Counted from the first letter of the stretch, positions 17,523 to 26,704 are shown. The stretch: 64,000 nt of DNA from SCTM01 sp965279655 (GCA_965279655.1 OZ257255.1:2170001-2234000); one strand, 5' to 3'. Made by a program: numbers and translations. Notes: generated by a model not told the origin, from the sequence alone.

Positions 17523-19097
17523 CTAGCGCCGAGCTTTCGCCCAGCTTGCGGGCTGTGCGGGATCGCCCCGTCCATAGCGCGCTACGTCCGGGTAAGCGAA
17601 CACCGGCCGCGCCCGATCGTAGGATCCCTCCGGCAGCGGGAAACGAGCCGGACGGAGGGCCGTGGCGTCCTTCACGGGGTGATAGGCGGTAACGGCCTCC
17701 GGCGCCTCGCCCTTCTCGACCCAGTTCTCCAGCGCCGCGATCCAATCCACCTCGCTGCCGCCGAGCCCCCCGTTGCAGTGGTTCATCGCGGGCAGCAGGA
17801 ACATGCGGAAGAACTCTTTGGTCGCCGCCTCGCCGCCCATGGTGCGTGTAGCGATGTCGTAGTAGTCGATCGCCTGTCCCGGCGGGATATTGTTGTCGTT
17901 CCAGCCCGTGTAGAGGATCACTTTGCCGCCGTTGGCCTTGAAGCGGCGCAAGTCAGGGTTCTGGGCATTGTAGGCGAACTCCCATAGACCGAGCCGCGCC
18001 GGATCGCGCGCGAGATCGAAATCCCGGGGCGCGAAGTACGGCTTCCCGAGCCCATCGGCAAAGCCCACGAAGGCGAGCACGGTGTTGGTGGGTTCACTGG
18101 CGACGGACGCACCGAGCTTTCCATCGTTGCTGAGCCAGCCGCGCCACTGGTCTTCCGAGCCTCGTTGCATGCCCCAGAACAATGGGTTTCCGTTCACGTC
18201 CTTTGGGCCGTCATAGATTTTGCGCACGACATCGGCTTCAGCGGCCGTAAGACAATTCGTGTCGCTGCCGCTCTTGCACACGATTGCACCCGGATCCCAG
18301 CGGCACTGCCGCGGGTCCATCAACAAGCCATCTTTCAATCCGTCTTGCGCGTCGCAGGCGCCGAGCACGGCGTCGTGGATGAGGGGGATTTTCTTGGCAT
18401 CAAGGATCGGCTTGCCGTCCTTGTCCATGTTCACGCGGCCACCCCAGGAACCGAAGAACGGGTTGTTCTGAGTCTGATTCCACACCGGTGCGCCGGCGAT
18501 GATGCCCTCGAAGTCATCCGGAAAACGCTGCGCTTCCACCATGCCTTGGCGACCGCCGGTGGAGCAGCCCCAGTAGTAATTGCGCGCGGCCTTCTTGCCG
18601 TAGAACGCCTCCACCAGCGCCTTGCCCACCACCGCCGTGATATGCGTGGAGCGATAGGCGAAGTCCGCCTGGCCCTGCGGATTGCCACGCATGAAGTCAA
18701 AGCTCATGCCCTTGTGGCCCATGTCGGTGACGATCACCGCATAGCCGCGCGCGAGCGCCGGATCGATGCGCTGGTTCATGTAGGTGCCGCAAGCACCGCC
18801 ACAGCCACCCATCATGAACTTGCCGTTCCAAGCCGTGGTCGGCAGGCGCGCGAGGAAGCCCACCTGCGGCGCGATGTTGCCTTCGACCTGGCAGTGTTCC
18901 GGCAGATCCGCCTCGCCGTTGGCGCCGGCGGCGACGATGGACGCGGACATAATGTTGGTCGGCGCGTCGAGGAGTTGCGCGAATATAACGCTGTGCGCCC
19001 GGCTGCTCAGCGCCCGGCACGCCGCTTCGTCCGCCGCGAATGCGTGTCCTGTCAGACCGATGAGTGTGATGAAGCCGACCAGCGCATTCCACATCAT
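17523..19097 (-). CDS. Secreted tannase/feruloyl esterase family hydrolase
   Basis: The 524-residue protein has a signal peptide ending near AFAADE and the tannase fold. Ser179 lies in the nucleophile elbow GCSTGGRQG. A candidate Asp lies in YTGWNDNNIPP and the catalytic His in LLPAMNHCNGG. Paired Cys residues (GGCGGACG and others) are typical of the family's disulfides and of its structural calcium site. The enzyme should hydrolyse aryl esters such as gallate, ferulate or terephthalate-type esters outside the cytoplasm. It follows the SDR gene on the same strand at a 12-base spacing and is likely co-transcribed with it. Confidence 0.9.
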   Translation of the reverse strand: MMWNALVGFITLIGLTGHAFAADEAACRALSSRAHSVIFAQLLDAPTNIMSASIVAAGANGEADLPEHCQVEGNIAPQVGFLARLPTTAWNGKFMMGGCGGACGTYMNQRIDPALARGYAVIVTDMGHKGMSFDFMRGNPQGQADFAYRSTHITAVVGKALVEAFYGKKAARNYYWGCSTGGRQGMVEAQRFPDDFEGIIAGAPVWNQTQNNPFFGSWGGRVNMDKDGKPILDAKKIPLIHDAVLGACDAQDGLKDGLLMDPRQCRWDPGAIVCKSGSDTNCLTAAEADVVRKIYDGPKDVNGNPLFWGMQRGSEDQWRGWLSNDGKLGASVASEPTNTVLAFVGFADGLGKPYFAPRDFDLARDPARLGLWEFAYNAQNPDLRRFKANGGKVILYTGWNDNNIPPGQAIDYYDIATRTMGGEAATKEFFRMFLLPAMNHCNGGLGGSEVDWIAALENWVEKGEAPEAVTAYHPVKDATALRPARFPLPEGSYDRARPVFAYPDVARYGRGDPAQPASWAKARR

Positions 19098-19109
19098 CGA
19101 TCTTGTCCC

Positions 19110-19919
19110 CTAGGTGATCCCGTATCGCGACAAGACGTCACGCTTGCGGAACTTCGCCGCCCACGTGCGCCACTTCATGCGCAATGGCGTGAGCCACACA
19201 ATCTCTGCCCCATTGCGTTCGTTGGCGAGCATCTTGTCCACAAACCACGGCGCGATGTCCTCGACGTTGTCCGCCATCGCATTCACAAAGGCGTCGCGCC
19301 ACGGCCGAGCCGCCGCTGGCGTCATGACGTGTTCGCGCAAGAAGCCCTCGGTGATGACCATTCCGGGGCTGATGTGCCCGACGATCGGCTTCTGTCCCGC
19401 GACTTCCTTGGCCAACCAGCGTGTGAACCAGGTGATCGCTGCCTTGGTGGTGGCATAGCCCAGCATCCCGGGCACATAGAAGCCGTCCCAGCCCGCACCC
19501 ACCACATTGTAGACCTTGCCGTGCCCCTGCCTGCGCATGCCGGCGAGCGCCACCTGGCAGCCGTTCGTCGTGCCGAGCACGTTGACGCGCAGCATGGCTT
19601 CCATCACCGCCGGCGGTTGGTCGGCCAGCGGTAAACTGCCCCGCGCGTAACCGGCATTGTTGATCCAGAGATCGACCGCGCCAAATTCGCGCGCGGCCAC
19701 ATCCCACAGGCGCTGGACCTGGGCGGCATCCGTCACATCACAAGATTGGGAGATCACACGGCCCCCGCCGATGGCGGCCAATTCCAGGGCCGCCGCCGCA
19801 TCAGCCGCAGGGTCTTGGCTGCTGACTATCACATTGTGACCGCGCCGCAAGAAAGCGTCCGCGAGGCCCTTGCCAAGGCCTTGGCTGCTGCCAGTAATAA
19901 CGACCGTGCGCGCGGTCAT
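19110..19919 (-). CDS. Short-chain dehydrogenase/reductase
   Basis: The 269 residues form a classical SDR. The cofactor-binding motif is TGSSQGLGKG at the N-terminus, DVTD follows for the adenine ring, then NNAG, and the active-site YATTK. The Ser normally 13 residues before the Tyr is replaced within NVVGAGWDGFYVPGM. That Gly-Ala-Gly pattern resembles SDRs of the chlorophyll b reductase type, although nothing else here points to pigments. It sits upstream of the tannase gene in a probable two-gene unit. The oxidised or reduced substrate is unknown. The 63-base gap to the divergent gene at 19983 holds both promoters. Confidence 0.88.
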   Translation of the reverse strand: MTARTVVITGSSQGLGKGLADAFLRRGHNVIVSSQDPAADAAAALELAAIGGGRVISQSCDVTDAAQVQRLWDVAAREFGAVDLWINNAGYARGSLPLADQPPAVMEAMLRVNVLGTTNGCQVALAGMRRQGHGKVYNVVGAGWDGFYVPGMLGYATTKAAITWFTRWLAKEVAGQKPIVGHISPGMVITEGFLREHVMTPAAARPWRDAFVNAMADNVEDIAPWFVDKMLANERNGAEIVWLTPLRMKWRTWAAKFRKRDVLSRYGIT

Positions 19920-19982
19920 GGGGTATCGAGACGTACCGTGATCATGCGAGGATTATTGCCGCCAATGCAGAGGAGTGCACCA

Positions 19983-20453
19983 ATGATTTCCCGCATCCTG
20001 ATCGCAGCCATGCTCGCCGCCATGACGTTCATGCCCGCGCAAGCCGCCGACACCAAGGCGACCGACGCAAAGACCAAGGCGCAAGCCGAGATCTGGGCGC
20101 TCGAGCAGCAAATCTATCATGGCCGCGCCACCGCGGGCCTCAAGTTCTATCTCGAGCATATCGCGCCCGACTACATGGGCTGGCCGCCCCAGGCGCCCAA
20201 GCCGATGGATGTCAGTTCGCTGAAGACCAGCGCGCCGGAACTGAAGGACAACAACAAAGAGAAACTCACGATGGAGCCGACCGGCTTCACGCTCGAGGGC
20301 GACACCGGCGTGATCTACTACCAGACCCACCGCACCATGCTGGCGGACGGCACGGCAGTCGATCAGCGTTTCGAGGTGATCCACGTGTGGCAGAAGCAGA
20401 AGGGCCAGTGGAACATCATGGGCGCGATGGCGCGGGCGACACCGAAGCGCTAA
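19983..20453 (+). CDS. Secreted NTF2-like (SnoaL/DUF4440-type) protein
   Basis: The 156-residue protein starts at an ATG preceded by AGGAG at 19971-19975. An earlier in-frame ATG lacks such a site. A signal peptide ends at QAADT. The mature domain has a long first helix (AEIWALEQQIYHGRATA) and then a cone-like set of strands ending in HVWQKQKGQWNIMGAMA, as in NTF2-like proteins. Members of this fold may bind small ligands or act as enzymes; none can be assigned here. It is followed after three bases by an amidohydrolase gene and is probably in one operon with it. Confidence 0.72.
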   Translation: MISRILIAAMLAAMTFMPAQAADTKATDAKTKAQAEIWALEQQIYHGRATAGLKFYLEHIAPDYMGWPPQAPKPMDVSSLKTSAPELKDNNKEKLTMEPTGFTLEGDTGVIYYQTHRTMLADGTAVDQRFEVIHVWQKQKGQWNIMGAMARATPKR

Positions 20454-20456
20454 CCC

Positions 20457-21920
20457 ATGACCGAGACCGCCGACACACTTATCAAGAACGCGACCGTCGT
20501 TACGGTCGACGAGCAGCGGCGCGTCTACACTGATGGCTACCTCGCCTTCCGCGACGGCAAGATCGTCGCGGTCGGCAAGGCGGCGGATTGCAAAATCGGC
20601 GCGAAAGAGACCATCGACGGAAACGGCAAGCTGGTCCTGCCCGGCATCGCCAACGCGCATAATCATCTCAACCAGATCTTCCTGCGCGGATACAACGACG
20701 ACCGTTGGCCGGTGACCGACATTCCCAAAGCAGTCGCGGCGGTGATGCGGTTGCTCAATCAGGTGACAGGCCGCACGGATGAGAAGCGTAGCTACGCGCT
20801 CACCCGCCTGCACTGTCTGGAGATGACCCGCGCCGGCTACACCGCGACCCATGACGAACACTTCAACAACGCGCACAAGCGCGCGGTGGACGGATCGTGG
20901 CGCGCGCTGCGGGACTCCGGCATGCGCGGCTTCCTGGCGCGCTGCATCATCGATGGGCCGATGGTGCCCGAGGAAGGCCGCGAGATCGTGGCCGATGGAC
21001 TGGTGGAACTCGAGCGTCTCCAAAAGGAGTTCGCCAGCGACCGCATCGAAGTGGCGGCGGGCTTCATCAACTATCAGTATCGCGCCGACCCCGAAGACAT
21101 GCGCCGCATCCGCGACGGCGCGGCCAAGCTCGGTCTGCGCCTGGATATCGACATGACCGACAACAGCCGCGGCGCGAACTTGCGCAAGCGCGGCTGGAAC
21201 GGCGGGCAGGTGGAGTACTACCGTTCCTTCGACCTGCTGGCGCAGCCGATCTACGCCGGTAAAGCGGTCAACGTGATGAACCACGAGTTCGAGATCCTGG
21301 CAGAGCATGATTGCCGCCTGGGCATCGTGCCGATCCTGCGCCAGTTTGACAGCGTCGGCTTGCCGATCCATCACTTCCTGAAGGCCGGCCTGCTGCCCGG
21401 GCTTGGCACCGACGCGCCGATGGTGTCGGACAATCAAAGTCCGTTCGAGGCGATGCGTCAGACGATCCTGGGGCAGAACCTCGCCGTCAATCGCGAGAAG
21501 GCGGAAGGCGTCTCGCCGCCGGACGCGAAACTGTGGGCGACGGCGGAGACGGTGATCGAGATGGCGACCCGCGGCGGCGCGCGCGCGCTGTTCATGGATG
21601 ACGTCACCGGCTCGCTGGAGGTCGGCAAGGCGGCGGACTGCGTGATCATCGATACGAACCGCCCCGGCCAGCGCCCGAACTTCGACGGTCGTCGCGCGCT
21701 CGGTATCCTGGTGTGGGCGGGCGATACGGACATGGTCGACACCGTGTTTGTCGCGGGCAAGAAGCTCCTTTCCGGGGGCAAGTCGACGATCTGGAACGAG
21801 GACGAAGTGATCGCCGAAGCCGAGCAGGTCCTGCGTGAGATCGTGGCGGAGACCGGATTAGACAGCGCCCTGCCCGATCGGGTCGCTGGCCGCAGCTATC
21901 GTGGTTGGCAGTACCTTTAG
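20457..21920 (+). CDS. Amidohydrolase of the TrzA/AtzA/SsnA type with an altered metal site
   Basis: At 487 residues it has the length and order of cytosolic aminohydrolases of the atrazine chlorohydrolase/guanine deaminase group. NAHNHL on strand 1 gives the HxH pair, MNHEFE gives a later His, and GTDAP gives the strand-8 Asp. The C-terminus has GSLEVGKAADCVIID. Strand 5, where the family usually has a His (pattern HxHxAE), reads LDIDMTDN, so that ligand is replaced by Asp. It should act on a C-N or C-X bond of a ring compound if it is active. Its stop overlaps the convergent actP-like gene by four bases. Confidence 0.87.
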   Translation: MTETADTLIKNATVVTVDEQRRVYTDGYLAFRDGKIVAVGKAADCKIGAKETIDGNGKLVLPGIANAHNHLNQIFLRGYNDDRWPVTDIPKAVAAVMRLLNQVTGRTDEKRSYALTRLHCLEMTRAGYTATHDEHFNNAHKRAVDGSWRALRDSGMRGFLARCIIDGPMVPEEGREIVADGLVELERLQKEFASDRIEVAAGFINYQYRADPEDMRRIRDGAAKLGLRLDIDMTDNSRGANLRKRGWNGGQVEYYRSFDLLAQPIYAGKAVNVMNHEFEILAEHDCRLGIVPILRQFDSVGLPIHHFLKAGLLPGLGTDAPMVSDNQSPFEAMRQTILGQNLAVNREKAEGVSPPDAKLWATAETVIEMATRGGARALFMDDVTGSLEVGKAADCVIIDTNRPGQRPNFDGRRALGILVWAGDTDMVDTVFVAGKKLLSGGKSTIWNEDEVIAEAEQVLREIVAETGLDSALPDRVAGRSYRGWQYL

Positions 21921-23455
21921 CCCTCCGGATGCCCCTCGATGATCTGGCGCTGCATCGCGGCGTGACCGTCCCGCGCGCGGGCTTCGGGCGCGAGCAGCGA
22001 CACCACGATTCCTACGAGGAACGACAGCGGCATCGTCACCAGGGCGGGGTTCTTAAGCGGAAACCAGGCGTCCGGGTGCTTCAGGATGTCCACCTGGATC
22101 GTGGGCGACAGATAAATCAGCACCAGCGCCATCACCGTGCCCGTGACGATGGACGCAACCGCGCCGGCCGTCGTCATGCCGCGCCAGAACATGGAGAGCA
22201 CCAGCGCCGGGAAATTGCCGCTCGCGGCGATGGCGAAGGCGAGCCCCACCATGAAGGCGACGTTCTGTCCCTTGAACACGATCCCCAGCACGATCGCAAG
22301 CGCGCCCAGGAACAGGGTCGAGATCCGCGCGACCTTCAGCTGTTCGCGGTGATCGAGATGGCCTTTGCGAATCACGGAAGCCCAGATGTCGTGACTGAGC
22401 GCGGCGGCGCCGGAGAGCGTGAGCCCCGCCACCACCGCCAGGATGGTCGCGAACGCGACCGCGGCGATGAAGCCGAACAGGCTGGCGCCGCCGAGCGCTT
22501 CGGCCAGCAGCAGCGCGGCCATGTTGCCGCCGGGATCCACGGCCGTGATGCCTTCGCGCCCCACGATCACCATCGCCCCGAAGCCGAGAATGAACGTCAT
22601 TAGATAGAAGCCGCCGATGAGGCCGGTCGCCCAGAATACGGATTGGCGTGCCGCTTGCGCGCTCGGCACCGTGTAGAAGCGCATCAGGATGTGCGGCAAA
22701 CCGGCCGTGCCAAACATCAGCGCGATGCCGAGCGAGATCGCATCCCAGGGATTGGCGACCTGGGGGCCCGGCGCGACCACGCCCGCGCCGTAGCGGTCCA
22801 CGGCGGCCGCAAAGAGTGCGGCGGGGTTGAAGCCGAAGCGGCTCAACACAAGCACGCACAACAACGCGGCGCCGCCGAGCAGTAGGGCAGCCTTGATGAT
22901 CTGCACCCACGTGGTCGCGATCATGCCACCGAACAGGACATAGGCGAGCATCACCACGCCGACGATCACCACGGAGGTCTCGTAGCTGAAGCCGAAGATC
23001 ACGCGGATCAGATTGCCGGCGCCGACCATCTGCGCGATCAGGTAGATGCTGACCACCACAAACGTACCGATCGCCGCCGCCAACCGCACGGGCGTCTGCG
23101 ACAAGCGATAGGACAGCACATCGGCGAATGTGTACTTGCCGAGATTGCGCAAGGGCTCGGCGATCAGGAACAGCACAATCGGCCAGCCCACGAGCCAGCC
23201 GGTGGAGTAGATCAGTCCATCGAAACCCGAGAGCGACACCAACCCGGCGATTCCCAGGAAGCTGGCCGCGCTCATGTAGTCGCCCGCGAGCGCGAAGCCG
23301 TTCTGACGGCCGGTGATCACACGGCCGGCGGCGAAGAACTCCTCTGTCGTCTTCGTGCGCCGCGCGGCCCAAAAGGTGATACCGAGCGTGATCGCGACGA
23401 AGAGAAAGAAAAGGGCAATCGCGATGGGATTGCCTTGGCCGATGCTGCTATTCAC
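21917..23455 (-). CDS. actP: Sodium:solute symporter, cation/acetate symporter ActP-like
   Basis: This 512-residue membrane protein of the SSS family has about 13 helices. It shows the ActP-type N-terminus (FWAARRTKTTEEFFAAGR), GFALAGDYMSAASFLG in helix 2, GTAGLPHILMRFYTVPSA in the middle and GLTLSGAAALSHDIW with residues of the sodium site. It takes up acetate or another small monocarboxylate with a cation. It is translationally coupled to the DUF485 gene by a four-base overlap, the usual yjcH-actP order. A second, related symporter begins at the right edge of the window. Confidence 0.9.
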   Translation of the reverse strand: MNSSIGQGNPIAIALFFLFVAITLGITFWAARRTKTTEEFFAAGRVITGRQNGFALAGDYMSAASFLGIAGLVSLSGFDGLIYSTGWLVGWPIVLFLIAEPLRNLGKYTFADVLSYRLSQTPVRLAAAIGTFVVVSIYLIAQMVGAGNLIRVIFGFSYETSVVIVGVVMLAYVLFGGMIATTWVQIIKAALLLGGAALLCVLVLSRFGFNPAALFAAAVDRYGAGVVAPGPQVANPWDAISLGIALMFGTAGLPHILMRFYTVPSAQAARQSVFWATGLIGGFYLMTFILGFGAMVIVGREGITAVDPGGNMAALLLAEALGGASLFGFIAAVAFATILAVVAGLTLSGAAALSHDIWASVIRKGHLDHREQLKVARISTLFLGALAIVLGIVFKGQNVAFMVGLAFAIAASGNFPALVLSMFWRGMTTAGAVASIVTGTVMALVLIYLSPTIQVDILKHPDAWFPLKNPALVTMPLSFLVGIVVSLLAPEARARDGHAAMQRQIIEGHPEG

Positions 23456-23697
23456 GAGCGGCCTCCCGCGTTCTCGATGCGGTTGGTCCAGACTACGTAG
23501 GCCCAGGTTGCGAGCCAGGCCCCGACGATCACCAGCGCACCGAGCAGGATGCCGACCGACAGGCCCGGCACGATCTGCGTCGCCGCCGATTCTTTGAGGA
23601 AAGCGACAAACAGGATGAAGCCGAAGTAGATTGCCGTGACGATTGCGCTCATGAGAATCCCCATGCGCAGCCGCCGACGGAATATGTCTTCACTCAT
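23452..23697 (-). CDS. DUF485 small membrane protein (YjcH-like)
   Basis: The 81-residue protein has two membrane helices, near residues 14-35 and 43-68. The second is followed by a positive-Asn end (YVVWTNRIEN), as in DUF485 proteins. Members are nearly always encoded directly upstream of acetate symporters and are presumed to assist them. The four-base overlap with the ActP-like gene fits this. It lies divergent from xthA with 42 bases between the starts. Confidence 0.87.
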   Translation of the reverse strand: MSEDIFRRRLRMGILMSAIVTAIYFGFILFVAFLKESAATQIVPGLSVGILLGALVIVGAWLATWAYVVWTNRIENAGGRS

Positions 23698-23739
23698 GCC
23701 GTGCCCTCCCCAAAGCGCCCGTCAGGATAGGATCGCTGG

Positions 23740-24513
23740 ATGAAGATCGCCACCTTCAACGTCAACAGCCTCAATCGGCGCCTGCCGAATCTGCTGGCGT
23801 GGCTGAAGAAGGCGAAGCCCGACATCGTCTGCCTGCAGGAACTGAAGCTGACGGACGAAGCCTTCCCGCGCGCGGAGCTTGAGAAGGCCGGCTACGGCGC
23901 GGTGTGGCAGGGCCAGAAGACCTGGAACGGTGTCGCGATCCTGGCCAAGGGCGATGCCCCCGAAGTGACCCGCCGCGCCCTGCCTGGCGCGCCGAAGGAT
24001 ACCCAGAGCCGCTACATCGAGGCCGCCGTCAAAGGCTTGATCGTCGCGTCGATCTATCTGCCCAACGGGAACCCGCAGCCGGGACCGAAGTTCGACTACA
24101 AGCTCGACTGGTTCGCGCGGCTGACGAAGCACGCCGCCGCACTCAAGAAGGCGAAGCATCCGGTCATCCTCGCGGGCGACTTCAACGTGGTGCCGACCGA
24201 CCTCGATATCTATCCGACCACCTCCTATGACGACGACGCCCTGCTCCAACCTGAAAGCCGCGCGGCGTATGCGAAGCTGCTCAAGCAGGGTTGGACTGAC
24301 GCTCTCCGCACGAAGTATCCGACCAAGAAGAACCTGTTCACCTTCTGGGATTACATGCGCAATCGCTGGCCAAGGGACGCAGGTCTGCGCATCGATCATC
24401 TGCTCCTCAGTCCCGATCTCGCCAAGCGCCTGAAGACGGCGGGCGTGGACAAGGCCGTGCGCGGCGAGCCGGGGGCGAGCGATCACGCTCCGACATGGAT
24501 CACTTTGCGCTGA
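23740..24513 (+). CDS. xthA: Exodeoxyribonuclease III
   Basis: The 257 residues align with XthA from end to end. FNVNSLNRRL is at the N-terminus, LQELK carries the metal-binding Glu, SIYLPNG follows, then AGDFNVVPTDLD for the Asp/Asn pair, RIDHLLLS, and the terminal SDHAPTW with the catalytic Asp-His. The enzyme cleaves abasic sites and degrades 3' ends in DNA repair in the cytoplasm. Its last 14 bases overlap the convergent alpha/beta hydrolase gene. Confidence 0.96.
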   Translation: MKIATFNVNSLNRRLPNLLAWLKKAKPDIVCLQELKLTDEAFPRAELEKAGYGAVWQGQKTWNGVAILAKGDAPEVTRRALPGAPKDTQSRYIEAAVKGLIVASIYLPNGNPQPGPKFDYKLDWFARLTKHAAALKKAKHPVILAGDFNVVPTDLDIYPTTSYDDDALLQPESRAAYAKLLKQGWTDALRTKYPTKKNLFTFWDYMRNRWPRDAGLRIDHLLLSPDLAKRLKTAGVDKAVRGEPGASDHAPTWITLR

Positions 24514-25369
24514 CGAGACGCGCGACCGCTTCAGCCCACGCCTTCGGATTGTCGAAAGCGGGCGCCATGCTGCGGCCGACGTTGGTGAGTTCCACAACCT
24601 TCGCATCCCCGCGCACCTTCGTGACGGTGCGGGAGGTCTCGTAGAGCTCCTGGCCCGGATAGGTCAGCGCGGTGATCGGCGCTTTCACGCGCTTCACGAT
24701 GGGTTCGAGATCCGTGCGGAACACGGCCTCGTGGGCGTACCAGGCGCGCGGGCCGGCGTTGAAGGTCTTGATGATGTTCTCCAGCGACGCCGTCTCGCTC
24801 AGCCGTCCCTTCGCCATGGTGCGGCTGCCGACCCAGCGGTTGGCGAGGAAGCTGCCGTCGTCGGTGAACTTGATCTCGCCGTGAGGCTCGCTCGCGATCA
24901 GTTTCTCGCGAGTGGGCGCATCCCAGCTCGGCACGCCCTCGAGGATGAGTTGCTTCACACGCTCCGGGTGACGGTCCGCGAACACGGTGACGAAGGTCGC
25001 CCCCGTGTTGGTGCCAAGCAGGATCGCCCGCTGGAGCTTGAAGTGGTCCAGCACCGGCAGGATCGCATCGGCGTACTGCGCGGCGGTGGGCGGATCGGTG
25101 GGGCCGTCGGACTCGCCATAGCCGGGGATGTCGACCGCGATGGCACGCACGCCGCGCGCGGCGAGCTCGGGCAACGCGTGTTTGTATTGCTCGGACGACC
25201 AGGTCATCTGGTGCAGGATCACCACGGTCGGCTCGGCGGCCTTGCCCGCAACCCGCACGTGGACCTGGCCCCAGGGGCCGTCGATGTAGGCGCGGTAGGC
25301 GTCCGCGGCCCAGGTCGCTTGGGGGACGGACCCCACGAACATCAGAAGCAAGCCTAGAATGCGGAGCAT
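24500..25369 (-). CDS. Secreted alpha/beta-hydrolase-fold protein lacking the catalytic Ser and His
   Basis: The 289-residue protein starts with a signal peptide ending near ATWAAD. It has an alpha/beta hydrolase core: VVILHQMTWSSEQYK, then AVDIPGYGESDGPTDPPT, then the elbow region and DRHPERVKQLILEG. The nucleophile elbow reads LLGTNTGATF, with Asn where Ser, Asp or Cys is expected. The C-terminal position of the catalytic His (normally G-H before the last helix) reads NVGRSMAP. The protein may therefore bind rather than hydrolyse its ligand, or use other residues. It overlaps xthA by 14 bases at the 3' end. Fold assignment is firm; activity is doubtful. Confidence 0.85.
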   Translation of the reverse strand: MLRILGLLLMFVGSVPQATWAADAYRAYIDGPWGQVHVRVAGKAAEPTVVILHQMTWSSEQYKHALPELAARGVRAIAVDIPGYGESDGPTDPPTAAQYADAILPVLDHFKLQRAILLGTNTGATFVTVFADRHPERVKQLILEGVPSWDAPTREKLIASEPHGEIKFTDDGSFLANRWVGSRTMAKGRLSETASLENIIKTFNAGPRAWYAHEAVFRTDLEPIVKRVKAPITALTYPGQELYETSRTVTKVRGDAKVVELTNVGRSMAPAFDNPKAWAEAVARLVSAK

Positions 25370-25762
25370 GGCTGGTCGGCCTTTCCCGACAAGAGGTCAG
25401 CGGCGACTCGTGCCGCAAGTGCGAGAGCGCGCAGGGAAATCCGTGAGCACCTGCAAAGCGTATGGCGTAAAATAAGCGGGTGAAATTTCGCACGCGGGAC
25501 TGCGCGGGTGCAGCAAAGCCGCCTCGAAAAATCGCGCGCAGAGTTTGCAATGGGCAGTCTCATGATGCGCGAGTCTAGCGCCGAAATGGGACTCGCGATG
25601 CTGGCAATTTTCGGCGACCAAACTGCACACACCGTGAGTCTCGCCGGATGGGCGAATCCGTCCTAGGGTGAAAATGCAATTCTGACATTGCCGCGCCTGA
25701 ACCCCGCCCCTGCTTTTGCATTGGCGGCGCTTCCGCGCGCCCGTTCCCAATGGAGCATCACG
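25370..25762. other. Intergenic region of 393 bases without a recognised gene
   Basis: This gap separates the divergent starts of the alpha/beta hydrolase-like gene and the probable toxin gene. It must hold two promoters. Part of it stays open in the toxin frame back to 25688, but the ribosome site TGGAG at 25751-25755 favours the ATG at 25763. I see no tRNA, strong hairpin or repeat in it. Confidence 0.5.
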
Positions 25763-26704
25763 ATGACAAAAAAGGATGACCCGGATTTTGACCGGGGCAC
25801 GGTGCGTTACCTTGCGTCCGAGCTGGAAATTCCCCCGCGCCTCGCCGAAGCGGGCGGAACGAACGCCGTCGCGGCCATGTCCGAGCTGAAGAAGGCGCAT
25901 ATCGCCGGCAGCGGCATGATGCGCGCGAACCACGTGGCCGAAGCGCAAAAGCATATCGCCGCCATCGATCCGCGACGGCACGGCGAACTACTGCAACACC
26001 TTCAAGCGATTGTCGTGACCCTCGGCGGCAGGCCCGAGCGTACGGAACTCGCGCACATGACGCCCGGCGAGGTCGTCATCCCCGCGGAACTACGCACGCC
26101 AGAACTGATGGCGGTGCTGAAGGCAGCGGCGGAAGCGCAGGGGATCGACCTGGACCGCTTTCTGGTGGGAAGCCGCAATTCGATCAATCCGAACACAGGA
26201 CTCGAAGAATTTGCATTCGGCCCGGCGTGGGATCAGCAGCAAGCGACCCGTAATACGCCTGCGGGTCCACAGGTCGCGGACCTATACGTGAGCTACTATC
26301 CCAAGTCTGCGCTCGGTGCTGGTCACGTCGGTATCGGGGTGAATACGCCCGGGACCAAGGGATTTTATCCTGCCTCGGATGACCCGATCTCTCGGGTAAA
26401 GCAAGGCCTGGGGATACCGGTGCCGGGAGCAATCAAGGACGATCCAATAGATCAGCCGCATGAAACTCTCAAGATACCCACATCGGCGGAACAAGATCGT
26501 GCGGTGCAGGAAATGCTGGATAGAAGAGCTGCAAATCCTGGGAACTACACACTCAACGACCAGCAATGCACGGACAACGTCGCCCAGGCTTTGCGTGCGG
26601 GACAAGTGATACCACCTTCGGACTCGACCCCCGACGTTTGGGATGACATGATTCCGAGATCGTTCTTCAGCAAACTTAAAGGGCGATACGGAGGCACCGA
26701 GTGA
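25763..26704 (+). CDS. Probable modular effector with a C-terminal permuted papain-like amidase domain
   Basis: The 313-residue protein starts at the ATG after TGGAG. Residues 95-150 hold a module reading AHMTPGEVVIPAELRTPELM and then SINPNTGLEEF, a pattern I associate with phage-tail-like and secreted peptidoglycan-active proteins. Residues 170-313 form a separate domain with His188 in GAGHVGIGV, GFYP at 201-204 and Cys269 in NDQQCTDNVAQAL. The His-before-Cys order fits circularly permuted NlpC/P60 or LRAT-like amidases. Base composition drops toward AT in this second half, as in polymorphic toxins with exchanged tips. It overlaps the next gene by four bases. No signal peptide is visible. 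The family call is inference. Confidence 0.6.
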   Translation: MTKKDDPDFDRGTVRYLASELEIPPRLAEAGGTNAVAAMSELKKAHIAGSGMMRANHVAEAQKHIAAIDPRRHGELLQHLQAIVVTLGGRPERTELAHMTPGEVVIPAELRTPELMAVLKAAAEAQGIDLDRFLVGSRNSINPNTGLEEFAFGPAWDQQQATRNTPAGPQVADLYVSYYPKSALGAGHVGIGVNTPGTKGFYPASDDPISRVKQGLGIPVPGAIKDDPIDQPHETLKIPTSAEQDRAVQEMLDRRAANPGNYTLNDQQCTDNVAQALRAGQVIPPSDSTPDVWDDMIPRSFFSKLKGRYGGTE

